From assembly GCA_009760855.2 (NCBI GenBank), contig WPIO01000005.1, positions 527,501-547,500 of the forward strand: a DNA stretch of 20,000 nucleotides, in the 5' to 3' direction. Every line of letters starts with the position of its first letter. Positions within the stretch are counted from its first letter, which is position 1. This document shows positions 9,930 through 19,768 of the stretch, in pieces. This stretch comes from Cristatella mucedo. Taxonomy: Eukaryota > Bryozoa > Phylactolaemata > Cristatellidae. Position numbers and translations under genes: made by a program. Under the pieces are notes generated by a model, which was given only the letters and a program-made list of their open reading frames with translations, was not told where the DNA came from and made no database searches.

Positions 9930-10941
9930 CCTGCTATCTGGTCACTAAACCAAGAACAAATCTTCAACGAAGCAGGCCTCCTTCCACAACTCACGATTTT
10001 TAAGTACTTCATTTTAGAGTTCATTTGATTCTGTAATGTCATCAGGACTTGTCTACGTGGTGGTCGATCTTTATGTTTGGTTCAAATGTTTTAGTCTGAC
10101 ACAGATATGCAGATATTCTCCATCCATTGACATCGCTTCTTCACTTCTTCAGATTATGCCTTCTGATGTACTTATGTGCACACACAATTACTTTGAATAT
10201 ACAAACTGATTGACTCATAGGATGAGTATCTATGCGTCACATGTTTGCTGTATACTCTGTTCGTTTGGCAGTAATGGGTTACAACAGCATCGTCCTTGGG
10301 CGATACAAGTGAGATGAAATTGCCAGTAAATGCAGGCACTAAATTGACTATCTTTACATTCAATGCTGTTGTCTGCCTGCCGGACGATACTAGATGGGGC
10401 CCGAGCTTTTTAAACAGACCGGCTTGTGTGACAAATGTAACAGGTGTGCTTTTTGAATGGGTTTTCGCGATCGCTCACTGGGGTTCACCTGCGTCAAGTT
10501 CCACATTCAATTTTTAAATGTCCCTCTGACCTCACAGGTATTTGCATGGATCAATGCCAACGTCTAGTAACTCCTAGGAATTTCTTTAGACGGTGTGATT
10601 GACGTTTGCTTGTTAATTTGGACAACTTATTTTGATGCAATCCACCTCAGCATTCTCATTGCTCCAGCTTGAATAGGCTCCCTATATAGACCCTTATAAT
10701 GTTTGTGTGTGCTTGTTATGCGTCATCAAACTGTGCCACCGACCTTCTCCTTATGTCAATTGCACCATCAGATATTTAATTAACCTTGCTTCTTGTCGGT
10801 ATCAGCTTGTCCACCATTCTTGTCACACGTTAGTTGGGTTGCTAGGAAATGGTGGAAGGCAGATGACAGCACGCTTCAGGTGACTCGAGGCATTGGCACG
10901 TGCCTGCAGCAGCTACTGTTTTTGTCTATCGCTTTTTGTAG
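9930..10941. other. Unannotated sequence upstream of the signal-peptide exon
   Basis: No exon or transposon could be recognised. The right end is a good acceptor region: a T-rich run (TACTGTTTTTGTCTATCGC) and TTTTTGTAG ending at 10941. Confidence 0.4.
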
Positions 10942-11013
10942 GCATGGCAGATCCCTCCACAAGCAAGCTTGTGGCAGTCGCCTGCTGGGTAGCCTGCATC
11001 GGCATCTTACCAG
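10942..11013 (+). CDS. Cadherin-superfamily gene, exon with start codon and signal peptide
   Basis: A pyrimidine-rich tract ending in GTAG (10938-10941) precedes GC-ATG, so the start codon lies two bases into the exon (10944). The exon encodes 23 residues plus one base and ends at CAG|GTATGT (donor at 11014, phase 1). The peptide has Lys8 followed by a hydrophobic run, roughly residues 9-22 (LVAVACWVACIGIL), with Pro23-Ala24 after it, a classical secretory signal peptide. With the next three exons it forms one continuous frame of 126 codons. The acceptor means a 5' untranslated exon, a short upstream coding exon, or spliced-leader addition lies before it. I chose this ATG because the hydrophobic core starts just after it. 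The open frame reads through upstream, but that is intron. Confidence 0.75.
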
Positions 11014-12234
11014 GTATGTCGAAAGCGACTTGTCAGCAAACCGTGGTGCATCGTCTTCATGCTGTGTCTAATCAGCAAGGCAAGCTTTCGGTGGACTGCT
11101 CCAAATTCGCCAACCTGCTGCACGTGTCTTCACTTTGCTTGTTCTGTATTTAACAGGTGTACACCCCTAAACTGACCAATTTCTTGGCAAGTCAATGAGG
11201 CACGCTGTGTTTTCACCCCTAGATGACTAACAGGAAAAGTTGCCCTATCTCACACGCTGGCAGCATACCATAGCACCGATACGAATGTATTGCCTAACTT
11301 CTTTGCTTGGACTTGCATTAACCTCCCCTTCTGACCTCCCGTTTTGTGTCGGCAGCTCAATTTGACAACGCAGAAAATGCCTGCTCTCGCTGGTGAACTA
11401 TTGACCTTGACCTGGGGGTCGCAACCACATTGAGCTGTGTCACTTCTATGGACATGGAACAAACAGCAGCACCTTAACGAGCGGCAATGATGATGTCATA
11501 GCTGGTATTTTTGCTGAGCTAACCCGATTAAAATTGATCTCCGTGGATCAAGCACTACGAATTGCTAAGAGTCTTACTGCTTTTTGGAACAATTCACATT
11601 TTGGCTTGTCGTTAGTAAAAAAAAATGTATATCAATGTTGCGTAAAATGTGACGACACATACTGTATTAGGTGCACTCCAGGAGCAAATGAGTATTTGTA
11701 AGATTATAGGACTGTACCCTGGATGTAGATATGGTGAAAAGGAAGAGCCAAATATGTAAGAATATAACATCTTCTTTGGTAAGCTCGAGTTGTGTGTTTG
11801 AGAGCTTAGTTTTACATCGCAGGCATCGTGCAACGGCAATCAGATAGTTGCGATTGCTGAAAAAATCATGGTCACCCGTAGCATATACTTTTCACGATGA
11901 CTGTGTGCACTAGTAGAAGACAAAGCGTTGAGCAACCTATGACGATTCAACTAATCTACGGCATTTTCGTGACAATTAGAGTGAACAAAATAAAAAGACT
12001 GCACTGTGTAGTTACGGATTAGTGTGCTAAGAGCTTTGCACGAGTTTTTAGTGTACGACTTTATATAGGTCGCAGCATCTATGCAGCTGTGTAACTGCTC
12101 AAAATGTTAGCACGTACTGACTGCTTAATGTTGGGCCAACAATCAACGCATTTTAAATTGCAAAGCCTGCTCTAGTTGTTATTATATGCTACAGAAGAAT
12201 AGGACATATATGGCTACCACAGCTCATTTAATGA

Positions 12235-12330
12235 TAGCGATAGCCAGGATTGAACCTAGGAGTAGACGAGACCTTTGCCTGTATCGAGCCAGCCAATCGT
12301 AGCACGGTAGCCCCCCGAAACCCTTCTGGC
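12235..12330 (-). mobile_element. Candidate tRNA-derived SINE head
   Basis: On the minus strand GATTGGCTGGCTCGATACAG could be an A-box region, and CTAGGTTCAATCCTGG is a good B-box/T-loop. The spacing is tRNA-like. The tail was not matched to another copy in the window, so family and borders are uncertain. Confidence 0.35.
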
Positions 12331-12339
12331 GGTTAGAGG

Positions 12340-13690
12340 TCAGGGCACGATGATCCCTTCCACCAGGCTCGTGGCGAGGGCTGTGAAGGTAAATGATAAA
12401 AGAACCTACTTCTTTGGATAGGCTGGGCAATTTTGCGAGCTAAGGTCGTTGGCATTCGACGATGCAGAGGTGACTCAAAGAGCCCGTTTCGAGACCCTTC
12501 CCGAAACCCGAGTGTGATTCTTGCCTCTAATCTCAGTAGTTCTCAGTAGCCCTCCAGCTTCAGATTATTTGCTGCTATCAGTGACAGTGTGGTACGGTGT
12601 ACATCGACACGTCCGTTCAATGACTTGTTACTCAATATTCAAAACTGGACTACTGCAATTCGCATAGGGCCTATGTAGACGCGTTGTAACTGACCGGCCC
12701 GGCTCTCTGTCAAACGATGTATGTCTGAATCGGTCTCCTACGGATGAACACCGGATGTTCACGAACGCAGCAACTCGCTTGTGCGGGTTTCGCTCTTCGT
12801 CGCGCCGCCATCGCGCCCCTACTTCCGGCAGCAATAATTCAGTTTGAAAAATTTCTTGCAGCAATTGAAATTGGTATGTCCTGGTTTGGGCCCTCTCCTA
12901 TTTACGGGATTACTACCGAAACCAAAAACCAACTTGGTTTCTCAGATCATTAGTGCTAGCTAATTAGCAGCCACCACGAGAAGGTGGTAGCTAGAGCTAG
13001 TGCCTTGTGTGAGGGATTGTTTTCCGGAATGATTTTCTCGAGCATAATGACAATAGTAATGCATTTTTATAATGCCCTAAGCCAAGGGAACTATACTAAC
13101 TCTTTCCAGTTACTTTGCCTATGCTATACGGGAGGCCTGTCAAAATGTCTGGCCGCTATTTATCAGAGTGAGAGGTCAACGGTAGAGCCGTAGCTACAGA
13201 GAATGAAAATAGTAGCGAACTTAGCGGCTTTTACTCCGTGGATCCTAGGCTGCGGCAGACTCGTAACCGAAATTCTCAAGCAGATACATCTCGCCATCAG
13301 CCGCCTACTCTGGCACATCCTCGAAAGCTGTTCTGCAGCGCTAAATACCTGCTATTCACTTCCCAGCCTGTCCTACAAGGATTTCTTACTCCCATTTTTT
13401 GCGAGAGTTTTCGCATCTGTTTGCAGCCGTATGCGAACCGAATGCCGCTTAAGCCGTGGGCGTTTAAATGAATACTTGCCTCGTTAGAAGGCCGCTTGAC
13501 TTGGTGGGAGTTACAGACGGAGACACGTACATGCAAGGCAATTAAAATTGAGAGACCGGACCTTGAGGTCGATGTTTTACCTGATGGAAAGTCAGTGAAC
13601 GTCGTCTGAAGACATGCTGCGGGATGTGGCAGTTCCGACGGACATTGCGAGTTTCGACAGAGCCCGGCTTCTGGGTTTTCGCTATCTGCA
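12340..13690. other. Unannotated intronic stretch
   Basis: Short overlapping open frames only, without motifs. A weak relative of the LINE/SINE tail may be present near 13060-13140 (TTTTTATAATGCCCTAAG), too decayed to call. Confidence 0.4.
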
Positions 13691-13702
13691 GACACCTTAG
13701 TG

Positions 13703-14225
<523 letters not shown>

Positions 14226-14227
<2 letters not shown>

Positions 14228-14960
14228 GCTGCCGCACTCAAGACGAGATGTCACGAATGTATTACCCAAGTAGCTCGTGCGGCCCTTAAAACTAGCAGGC
14301 TTCCTCTTCCTCTTGTTGCTGTCTTTTCATAAAGTGCCACTGAAATGAGGCTCCGCTTCACCGACCTGGTCGCTAGTCATCAAGCGAAACTGGTAAAAAT
14401 TTAGACGCAGAACTCAATTTTGGGCCAGTCGTGGATTTAGGTAGTAAAGAAATATAATGCTTGCAAAGAAAGTGCCTATGGCTCCTACGAAATAATACAA
14501 ATATTCTCTGCATGCAAACGAATAAGGGAAGTGAATTTTAATGCTTAGGATCCTCAGAGCAAACCTATCTGCGATGAAATGTCGGGATCAAAGCAGCCGT
14601 GTAGTCCTATAGCAGAGCAACGAGATCGGGGAGGCTTCTCACAATAGCGATGCTCCCGAGGGCAAAGCCAGAACGTTCAAAGTTCAAGCCTTAAACATTG
14701 ACTCAACCCCAGCCGAACCGCCAAGAGTGAACTAGGAAGAAGATGCATTCAGTCCAGCTGTAGCCCTGTAGCCTCTGCCTACCTAAAGCCACAACCATGC
14801 TGAAATAACTGTGTTTATTCGAGATAGTTCAGCACTTTTAATGATGCAACACATGGTTCAAATATTAAAAAAGAGTTTTCTCAATAAATATATAGAGTTA
14901 TAATGCATTGTGTCAGTCATTTTTGACAGGTATGCTGCCAGTAACCACGGAAGAAGTGTT
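14226..14960. other. Unannotated intronic stretch
   Basis: Nothing recognisable between the (GA)n array and the pyrimidine tract of the next acceptor. Confidence 0.4.
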
Positions 14961-14988
14961 CTTTCAAAGTTTTCAACTTCTATTGCAG

Positions 14989-15099
14989 CCACAGTGCACT
15001 CTCAGATCACACAGCAGCCTGCGAACGTGAGCAGGATTCTGCCACCAAAATTTCAGGATACTCCTGAAACAATCGTCTTACCTGAGTTGACGCCTATCG
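14989..15099 (+). CDS. Cadherin-type gene, exon 2 (linker and first strands of EC1)
   Basis: The acceptor CTTCTATTGCAG ends at 14988. The two bases CC complete the phase-1 codon of the previous exon to Ala24. It ends at ATCG|GTAAGT (donor at 15100, phase 1). It encodes about residues 25-60: a short polar linker with an N-glycosylation sequon N36-V-S, then PPKFQDTPETIVLPELTPIG. That is the opening of a cadherin repeat (P-x-F at 43-45 and P-E at 55-56, where Glu56 is the usual calcium-binding Glu of the PEN motif). The short open frame extends upstream to 14910, but only the 14989 start is in phase with the signal-peptide exon. Confidence 0.75.
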
Positions 15100-15589
15100 G
15101 TAAGTAACCAGCAAACTGCTGCTGCCCCTCCTAATTATTCCACGGCCAGCATAAGCTCGCTGTGCTGGCGTAGGGATCAGCACATATTTCTAGGTGATAA
15201 TGGCTCGCACGCTGTTGCCCGCATGCCAAACGGCGACTACCAAGAAGTCGTCAAACTCAATGGCGCTGTGAAAGACAATGGCAAAACTCACAGGGTTATG
15301 TGCGGCGAATGCCGTTGAGCAGAGCTGTGACGGTCGTACACTGCTCTTCGTGGTGATGGCTCGGGCTGGTGTAGCTTTTACTTGAGCAAATCGTAAACCG
15401 TGTGCTTGGAAACTACGGAGAGGCATGCTCATGAGGCATTTGAAAGTCCGGAGGCGAGATGCGAGAGCCTACATGAGTTCACAGGTGTGTGCTCGCCTTC
15501 AGCCGATTGATTAGATTGTCCGATGCCAGCATATACCAAGTAGGTATTAGGCTAAAACCAGCCAAAGAAAAGTAATGATTAGTTGATTT

Positions 15590-15732
15590 ATCAGCCTCAT
15601 TTATTAGCAGCAGACGAGCCTTAATAGCTTTCGCCACCACTTACAGTTGGCAATAAAAGGCAGTCTGCTGCAGCACTGGAATGGGTCGTGAAGTGCGGTC
15701 GCCTTAACTCTGGGTATGAGACGTCAGACCTA
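15590..15732 (-). mobile_element. tRNA-derived SINE, family B copy 3
   Basis: Plus-strand order shows the reversed tail (TCAGCCTCATTTATTAGCAG, GAGCCTTAATAGCTTTCGCC) followed by the region corresponding to the B box (CAGCACTGGAATGGGTCGTG). It aligns with copies 1, 2 and 4. The head is more decayed than in copy 1. Confidence 0.7.
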
Positions 15733-16026
15733 ATTGTCTCCTGTAGCCGGCACTTCGGACAAGGCTGTGCTATAACTTGGCCATATTTGCTTTATCGTGA
15801 TGCATGAGTAGGGAACTCGAGCAGCACTCTGTCTGCGACAGAGTCTCGGTCCATGGCCCTGCTATCAAGGTCAAAGATGTGCAGCGCTCCCTGATAACGA
15901 GCTGCAGCCTGAAGGCAACTATGAACGTTGTGCAACTATTTTAAGCTGCTTGCAGTAACAGTCAAGACTAGCAATTGAAGGGTTTAGACGAATAGGTACA
16001 ACGCTTAAAGCTGCTCGCTTAGATAA

Positions 16027-16160
16027 ACACACACACACACATAAATATGTGTTAATATATGAATAAATAAATAAATATATATAGATGCATGTATAGATAT
16101 ATATGTGGATGTATGCATATATAAATATAAATATGTATATATACACTTATATATAGGAGT
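16027..16160. repeat. AT-rich low-complexity block with (CA)n start
   Basis: It starts with a short (CA)n at 16027-16040, continues as TAAATA and TATA/TGTATA-type repeats, and ends just before the hAT element. Tyr/Ile/Cys-rich open frames through it are repeat products. Confidence 0.9.
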
Positions 16161-16181
16161 AATGTGTGTAAATGCAATATC

Positions 16182-16189
16182 GCTTAAGG
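16182..16189. repeat. Target-site duplication, left copy (GCTTAAGG)
   Basis: Identical to 16382-16389 on the other side of the hAT element. An 8 bp duplication is the hAT superfamily hallmark. Confidence 0.95.
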
Positions 16190-16381
16190 CAGTGGTTCTC
16201 AGCCTGTGGGTCGCGACCCCTTTGGGGGGGGGGTCAAACGACCCTTTCACAAGGGTCGCCCAAGACCATCGGAAAACACGCATTTCCACATTTTGCGCAC
16301 AATCATTTTATGATTGGGGGTCGCTAAAATGTGAGGAATTGTATTAAAGGGTCGCGGCATTAGGAAGTTTGAGAACCACTG
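16190..16381. mobile_element. Complete SPIN-like non-autonomous hAT element (MITE), 192 bp
   Basis: The element starts CAGTGGTTCTCA and ends TGAGAACCACTG, a perfect 12 bp terminal inverted repeat, with a shared CGCGACCC further in. It is flanked by identical 8 bp GCTTAAGG duplications. The internal words GTCGCGACCCCTTT, ACGACCCTTTCACA, AAGACCATCGGAAAACAC and GTATTAAAGGGTCGCGGCAT are the recognised body of the SPIN / OposCharlie1 group of hAT elements, from memory of those families. It has no coding capacity, so it depends on a hAT transposase encoded elsewhere. A G-run (about 16224-16233) is longer than I expect for the family. It sits in intron 2 of the cadherin-type gene. Confidence 0.9.
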
Positions 16382-16389
16382 GCTTAAGG
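16382..16389. repeat. Target-site duplication, right copy (GCTTAAGG)
   Basis: Exact match to the left copy at 16182-16189. Confidence 0.95.
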
Positions 16390-16684
16390 TATGGAGTATT
16401 GGAAAGCAAATTGAGTAGAAGAATAAAGATACATTTTCACAATGACCTCTTATGGTTAGCGCTGATGATATGTTGATAGAAGAAGATACAAGCTCTAAGA
16501 CTGCTCTCACTCGGAATATTTAAATTAGTGGGTCTTATTGCTCAGAGCTAAAAGTTCCCATGGATTCAGGCTTATCATCTAAACGGCAGTAAGCACGGAC
16601 GATTACATGTTCGTTTAATCCAAGATTGCAAGCAAAACGCCGACGAAGGAAGCCTGACATCATGCATATGTGCAATAGTAATAA

Positions 16685-16805
16685 TAAAAATCCTAAAAAA
16701 TAATAATATTAATACATTTGATGTAGAGTCCCAGAGAACTCAAGCTCTTTTTAGGCACTTTCATTTGCTGCAAAGGAAGCACGATCAAATGGCTAGTGGT
16801 AGCAA
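16685..16805 (-). mobile_element. LINE 3'-tail fragment (headless)
   Basis: TAATAATATTAATAC, then AGAGTCCCAGAGAACTCAAG, CTCTTTTTAGGCACTTTC and ATTTGCTGCAAAGGAAGCAC, all in reverse order relative to the LINE 3' UTR at 7150-7217. It carries the GGCTAGTGGTAGCA segment shared with the 17845 and 19138 copies. No ORF sequence remains. Confidence 0.75.
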
Positions 16806-16880
16806 ATAATTCATTTTTATAATGCCTTAAGAGAACTTGATCGCTATTCACGTGCTTCACATATGCCACGGGGCTCTGCA
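16806..16880 (-). mobile_element. SINE family A tail fragment
   Basis: AATAATTCATTTTTATAATG, AAGAGAACTTGATCGCTATT and CACATATGCCACGGGGCTC match the tail-to-B-box half of the family A SINE at 4658-4740. The head beyond the B box is missing. It abuts the LINE tail at 16805, giving two related tails in tandem. Confidence 0.65.
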
Positions 16881-16973
16881 TAGCTACTGTAAAATTGGCT
16901 CTCTCTGCCTAAGTTTGGTATAGCAGGCTCTTGCCAGCGACTGCGATGCTAAATTATTGGCCCAATCTTGCAG

Positions 16974-17119
16974 GAACGGTGGTGATGAACATGACAGCTA
17001 ACGATCCGCAGGGACGCACGGTAACATTTTCCATTCGCACCGAGGCTTACTTCAAGCTTGTCAACGTCCGAGGGAATACAGTTGACATCGCAGTGAATGG
17101 AATTATTTTGTTTAACAAG
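16974..17119 (+). CDS. Cadherin-type gene, exon 3 (core of EC1)
   Basis: The acceptor CAATCTTGCAG ends at 16973. GA completes the Gly61 codon and the frame runs to AACAAG|GTTAGT (donor at 17120, phase 0). It encodes residues about 61-109: TVVMNMTANDPQGRTVTFSI, then EAYFKLVNVRGNTVDIAVNG and ILFNK. This is the cadherin beta-sandwich pattern (G-T-x-V, A-x-D, V-x-F, F-x-L/V, G-x-V). Asp71 stands where the A-x-D calcium ligand lies. The usual L-D-x-E motif is replaced by LFNK, so one calcium site is probably lost. N66-M-T is a second glycosylation sequon. The downstream intron is only 92 nt. Confidence 0.8.
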
Positions 17120-17211
17120 GTTAGTCTAGAATTGTGATTTACCGACTGTGCACTAAAGCTATCTCGTGCCAGACGCGACCTCCTATTGCGAAGAGGTTCT
17201 AATTTTTGTAG

Positions 17212-17262
17212 AGACAGACGCTCGACATCGAAGTTACTGCATCAACTACCGATGGAGGCCCG
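17212..17262 (+). CDS. Cadherin-type gene, exon 4 (end of EC1)
   Basis: The acceptor TAATTTTTGTAG ends at 17211. The exon is 51 nt, phase 0 at both ends, with donor CCG|GTAAGT at 17263. It encodes RQTLDIEVTASTTDGGP, the last strands of the cadherin repeat before the inter-domain calcium linker (family form: L-x-V-x-A-x-D-G). Asp123 matches the A-T-D-G ligand. The D-x-N-D-N linker that should follow is not seen before the window ends, so the gene continues in exons not recognised here or beyond 20000. The exon is too short for ORF calling, and its support is phase plus family fit. Confidence 0.75.
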
Positions 17263-17704
17263 GTAAGTAGGACTTATTTTGAACAAGTAGCGTAATGCTG
17301 GAATGCATCTCAGTATTGGAATCTACAATGCCAGTAGGGCTATGTGGGTGGTTTGCAGGAGTGTTATCCGTAGCTTACTCAAAGCCTAAGAAGCTTTCGG
17401 TGTGCATACAGTAGCCAAAAGACTCCATCTTACGTACGAAAGAAAAGGAAAGTGAGAAGCGTAGCGCTGAGTAGCTGAGTCAGGTGGGAAGTCAATGAAG
17501 TGAGTAGCAATTAAATAACAGCTCAGGACGACTGGAAAAGATTTGCCGAAGTCGGCAGCTGGAGACGAGATGTTGTTTCATAAGAGAGATATGGTGAAAG
17601 TCCACGATCGTCGAGATGCATCGCTATAGGCCTGCACGGAATGCAGCCTCCATAAAAGCTTTCGCGCATGCTTGCAGCATGAAAGGAGCAAAGCCCGCCA
17701 CGTA

Positions 17705-17846
17705 CAAGTTGTACGACGAGTGTGTTTGAATGAAGGCAAGCATCGCGTTCACCATCGAGTTCGTGGGTGCGAATCCTGCAGTTAAACAATCTTCTATTGC
17801 TAGCCGATAAGGCTCTACTGCCGTTATACAAATGAGGCTGTTAAAT
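17705..17846 (+). mobile_element. tRNA-derived SINE, family B copy 4
   Basis: B-box-like TGGGTGCGAATCCTGCAG, then TAGCCGATAAGGCTCTACTG and a tail ending GAGGCTGTTAAAT. It aligns with copies 1-3. Its tail runs straight into the (TAA)n of an oppositely oriented LINE tail, so the two elements meet tail to tail. Confidence 0.75.
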
Positions 17847-18061
17847 AATAATAGTAATAATAATAATAATATACTTGATAAAGCGCCCTCAGAGAAATAA
17901 TTCTCTTTCTAGGCACTTTACATTTGCTGCAAAGGAGGCACGATCGAATGGTTAGTGGTAGCATGTTCAATAAACAACAAGAATAAAATTGTCATTGGTG
18001 ACATGCACAGCGTCAGCCTGCAAGTGTGGTTGGTGGCAGCATGCACAGTGTCAGCGCGAAT
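17845..18061 (-). mobile_element. LINE 3'-UTR fragment (headless)
   Basis: (TAA)n at 17845-17870 followed by GATAAAGCGCCCTCAGAGAA, CTTTCTAGGCACTTTACATT and GTGGTAGCATG in reverse orientation to the LINE 3' UTR. It includes a twice-repeated motif, ACATGCACAGCGTCAGC and GCATGCACAGTGTCAGC, about 40 bp apart. That motif is also present in the 7100 and 19300 copies, so the doubling belongs to the element. Confidence 0.8.
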
Positions 18062-18176
18062 AAGCGCATACATCAACTAAGATTTGTTAGGATTTACTTA
18101 TAAGTCTCACATGGTTCGTGTGTACATAGTGGATGGGTTTGCTGGTGATCTATTTGGGCAGCTCAACATGGAAAAA

Positions 18177-18179
<3 letters not shown>

Positions 18180-18218
<39 letters not shown>
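18180..18218. repeat. (GA)n run
   Basis: Short pure GA array of about 39 bp. Confidence 0.97.
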
Positions 18219-18222
<4 letters not shown>

Positions 18223-18384
18223 GAGGATCCGGCATCTTACTAAAAGCTAGTGACGTCAGGTCACATGACCGGCGCTGCTATCGGCTACTTAGCGATCTCA
18301 GCTGGCCGAAGCTGGCAGCTTCGTTTGTATGCAGGGCATGGCCAGTCGACTCCTGCGATTGACTTTGAGCAGAGAAGGGAGCAG

Positions 18385-18480
18385 CAGGAGCCATTGTGCA
18401 GTGGTTGAGTTGGCACCTGAGCGCCACCTAGCACAAAGTCAGGGTTACAGTAGTGATCTCTGCAATCTAGTCTGAATGGC
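18385..18480 (+). mobile_element. Candidate tRNA-derived SINE head
   Basis: TGTGCAGTGGTTGAGTTGG is a good A-box/D-arm match, followed about 35 nt later by a B-box-like GTCAGGGTTACAGTAGTGA that is decayed. No second copy was matched in this window, so the family and 3' border are open. Confidence 0.4.
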
Positions 18481-18489
18481 ATTCCTGTT

Positions 18490-19130
18490 CGACGGGACGC
18501 AGAGAACCTGCTGTTGCAGATTTCCTAGAGAAATCTACCCATCGACAAATAATCCTTCCCATTTGCTAGAATAAAATAGAAATTTGCAAAGCGTTCTTAA
18601 TTCAAAGTCATCTCATAGCAGACTGTAATACTGGGTTCATTTTTGCAGTTCTCTCTAATCAGATCCAACATAAATACTGAGATTCCCAGTGTTGCAATAG
18701 CCCTCAGTTGGCACAACTGACCTGGGAACTCTCTAGTCCGCACGCCTATCCGTCAGCCTCCTCATTCTAATCTCGACATGGCTTCTCCTTCCCGCCCAGT
18801 TTGCTGCGAAATCGTTCCACCTAAGGTGGAGTATAACTGCAAGAAGCCACAATGCCTTCAACAGCTCACACTGGGTTACTTTCCTATAGGCACGGTTGAT
18901 TTGAACTAGGTATATTGCTCGGAATGCAAACAATAAGGCACTTCTGTCAATTGTGCATAAGCACAAAGTGGCTCATTTGGAGTGGGCTAGAGCAAGACCA
19001 CACACTGGGCTCACGAAGACTGGACCGAAATCGAATGGGGCGATGGGAGCAAATTCGCACTTTTTGGATAGCTAAAAATGGATACAGTACGTTCGTCATT
19101 GCTCCAATGAAGGGTTCGAGGATAATTGCC
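18490..19130. other. Unannotated stretch
   Basis: One possible splice acceptor (TTCATTTTTGCAG near 18648) is not followed by a cadherin-like frame. Nothing else was recognised. Confidence 0.4.
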
Positions 19131-19137
19131 TTAATGG

Positions 19138-19350
19138 CAATAATAATAATAATAATAATAATAATGATAACACGTTTGTATAGCACCCTCAGAGAACTTA
19201 ATCTCTTTCTAGGCACTTTCCATATGATGCAAAAGAAGCATGACTGAATGGATAGTGGTAGCATGTTCAATGTCCACTAGCATAACATGGTTAGAGGTGG
19301 CACGCACAGGGTCAGCATGCAAACACGTTTAGTGGCAACATGCACAGATG
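19138..19350 (-). mobile_element. LINE 3'-UTR fragment (headless)
   Basis: (AAT)n at 19139-19165, then TTGTATAGCACCCTCAGAGA, CTCTTTCTAGGCACTTTCCA and GATAGTGGTAGCATG in reverse orientation to the LINE 3' UTR. The doubled GCA(C/T)GCACAG-GTCAGCA motif follows, as in the 17845 copy. The Ile-rich frames on both strands are products of the tail. Confidence 0.8.
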
Positions 19351-19710
19351 CCTTCAGATGACGGTGAACGTTGGCAGCCGTGGCAGGGTCATTGTCTGAG
19401 CGCTGCTTGCTTTCTTTGGGCTATTGCACTAATGGTGTAGGTAAGTCTATCTTCGGATCTGAACCCCATTCAGTCTCTCTGGGGGAGAATAGGTGGCTCA
19501 GAGCTCAGGTGGGAAATGTAAGATAGTGGATTCACTTTTCTCAAGTTTGCAAGACGTTTGGATAAGGCCGTGAGTTTTCGAAGGCTTAGTCCACTCTATG
19601 CCGGAGCGCCTTAGACCAATTATTGCTTATCGTGGTAGTGTAACTTCATATCGGCACTGATAATAATCATACTGATACTAAAACTGTGCTTACATATTGC
19701 GTAAGCTTAT
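19351..19710. other. Unannotated stretch
   Basis: No exon, RNA gene or repeat recognised. Confidence 0.4.
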
Positions 19711-19711
19711 G

Positions 19712-19713
19712 TT

Positions 19714-19766
<53 letters not shown>
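19712..19766. repeat. (TA)n array with one TTTA interruption
   Basis: TA repeats of about 55 bp on the plus strand. A weak acceptor-like TGATTGCAG lies just downstream, near 19781. Confidence 0.97.

Positions 19767-19768
<2 letters not shown>

Larger units (their letters stand above)
15100..16973 (+). other. Intron 2 of the cadherin-type gene
   Basis: Phase 1 intron of 1,874 nt with donor GTAAGT and acceptor CAATCTTGCAG. It holds a family B SINE, an AT-rich low-complexity block, the SPIN-like hAT element and two LINE/SINE tails. Confidence 0.7.

Noticed and set aside
14910-14988. Exon 2 starting at the alternative acceptor at 14929
   Set aside because: It would leave the exon out of phase with the signal-peptide exon. 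The 14988 acceptor has the better pyrimidine tract and the right phase.
18649-18720. Possible exon after TTCATTTTTGCAG
   Set aside because: Phase 0 reading gives a short non-cadherin peptide and a stop, with no donor before it.
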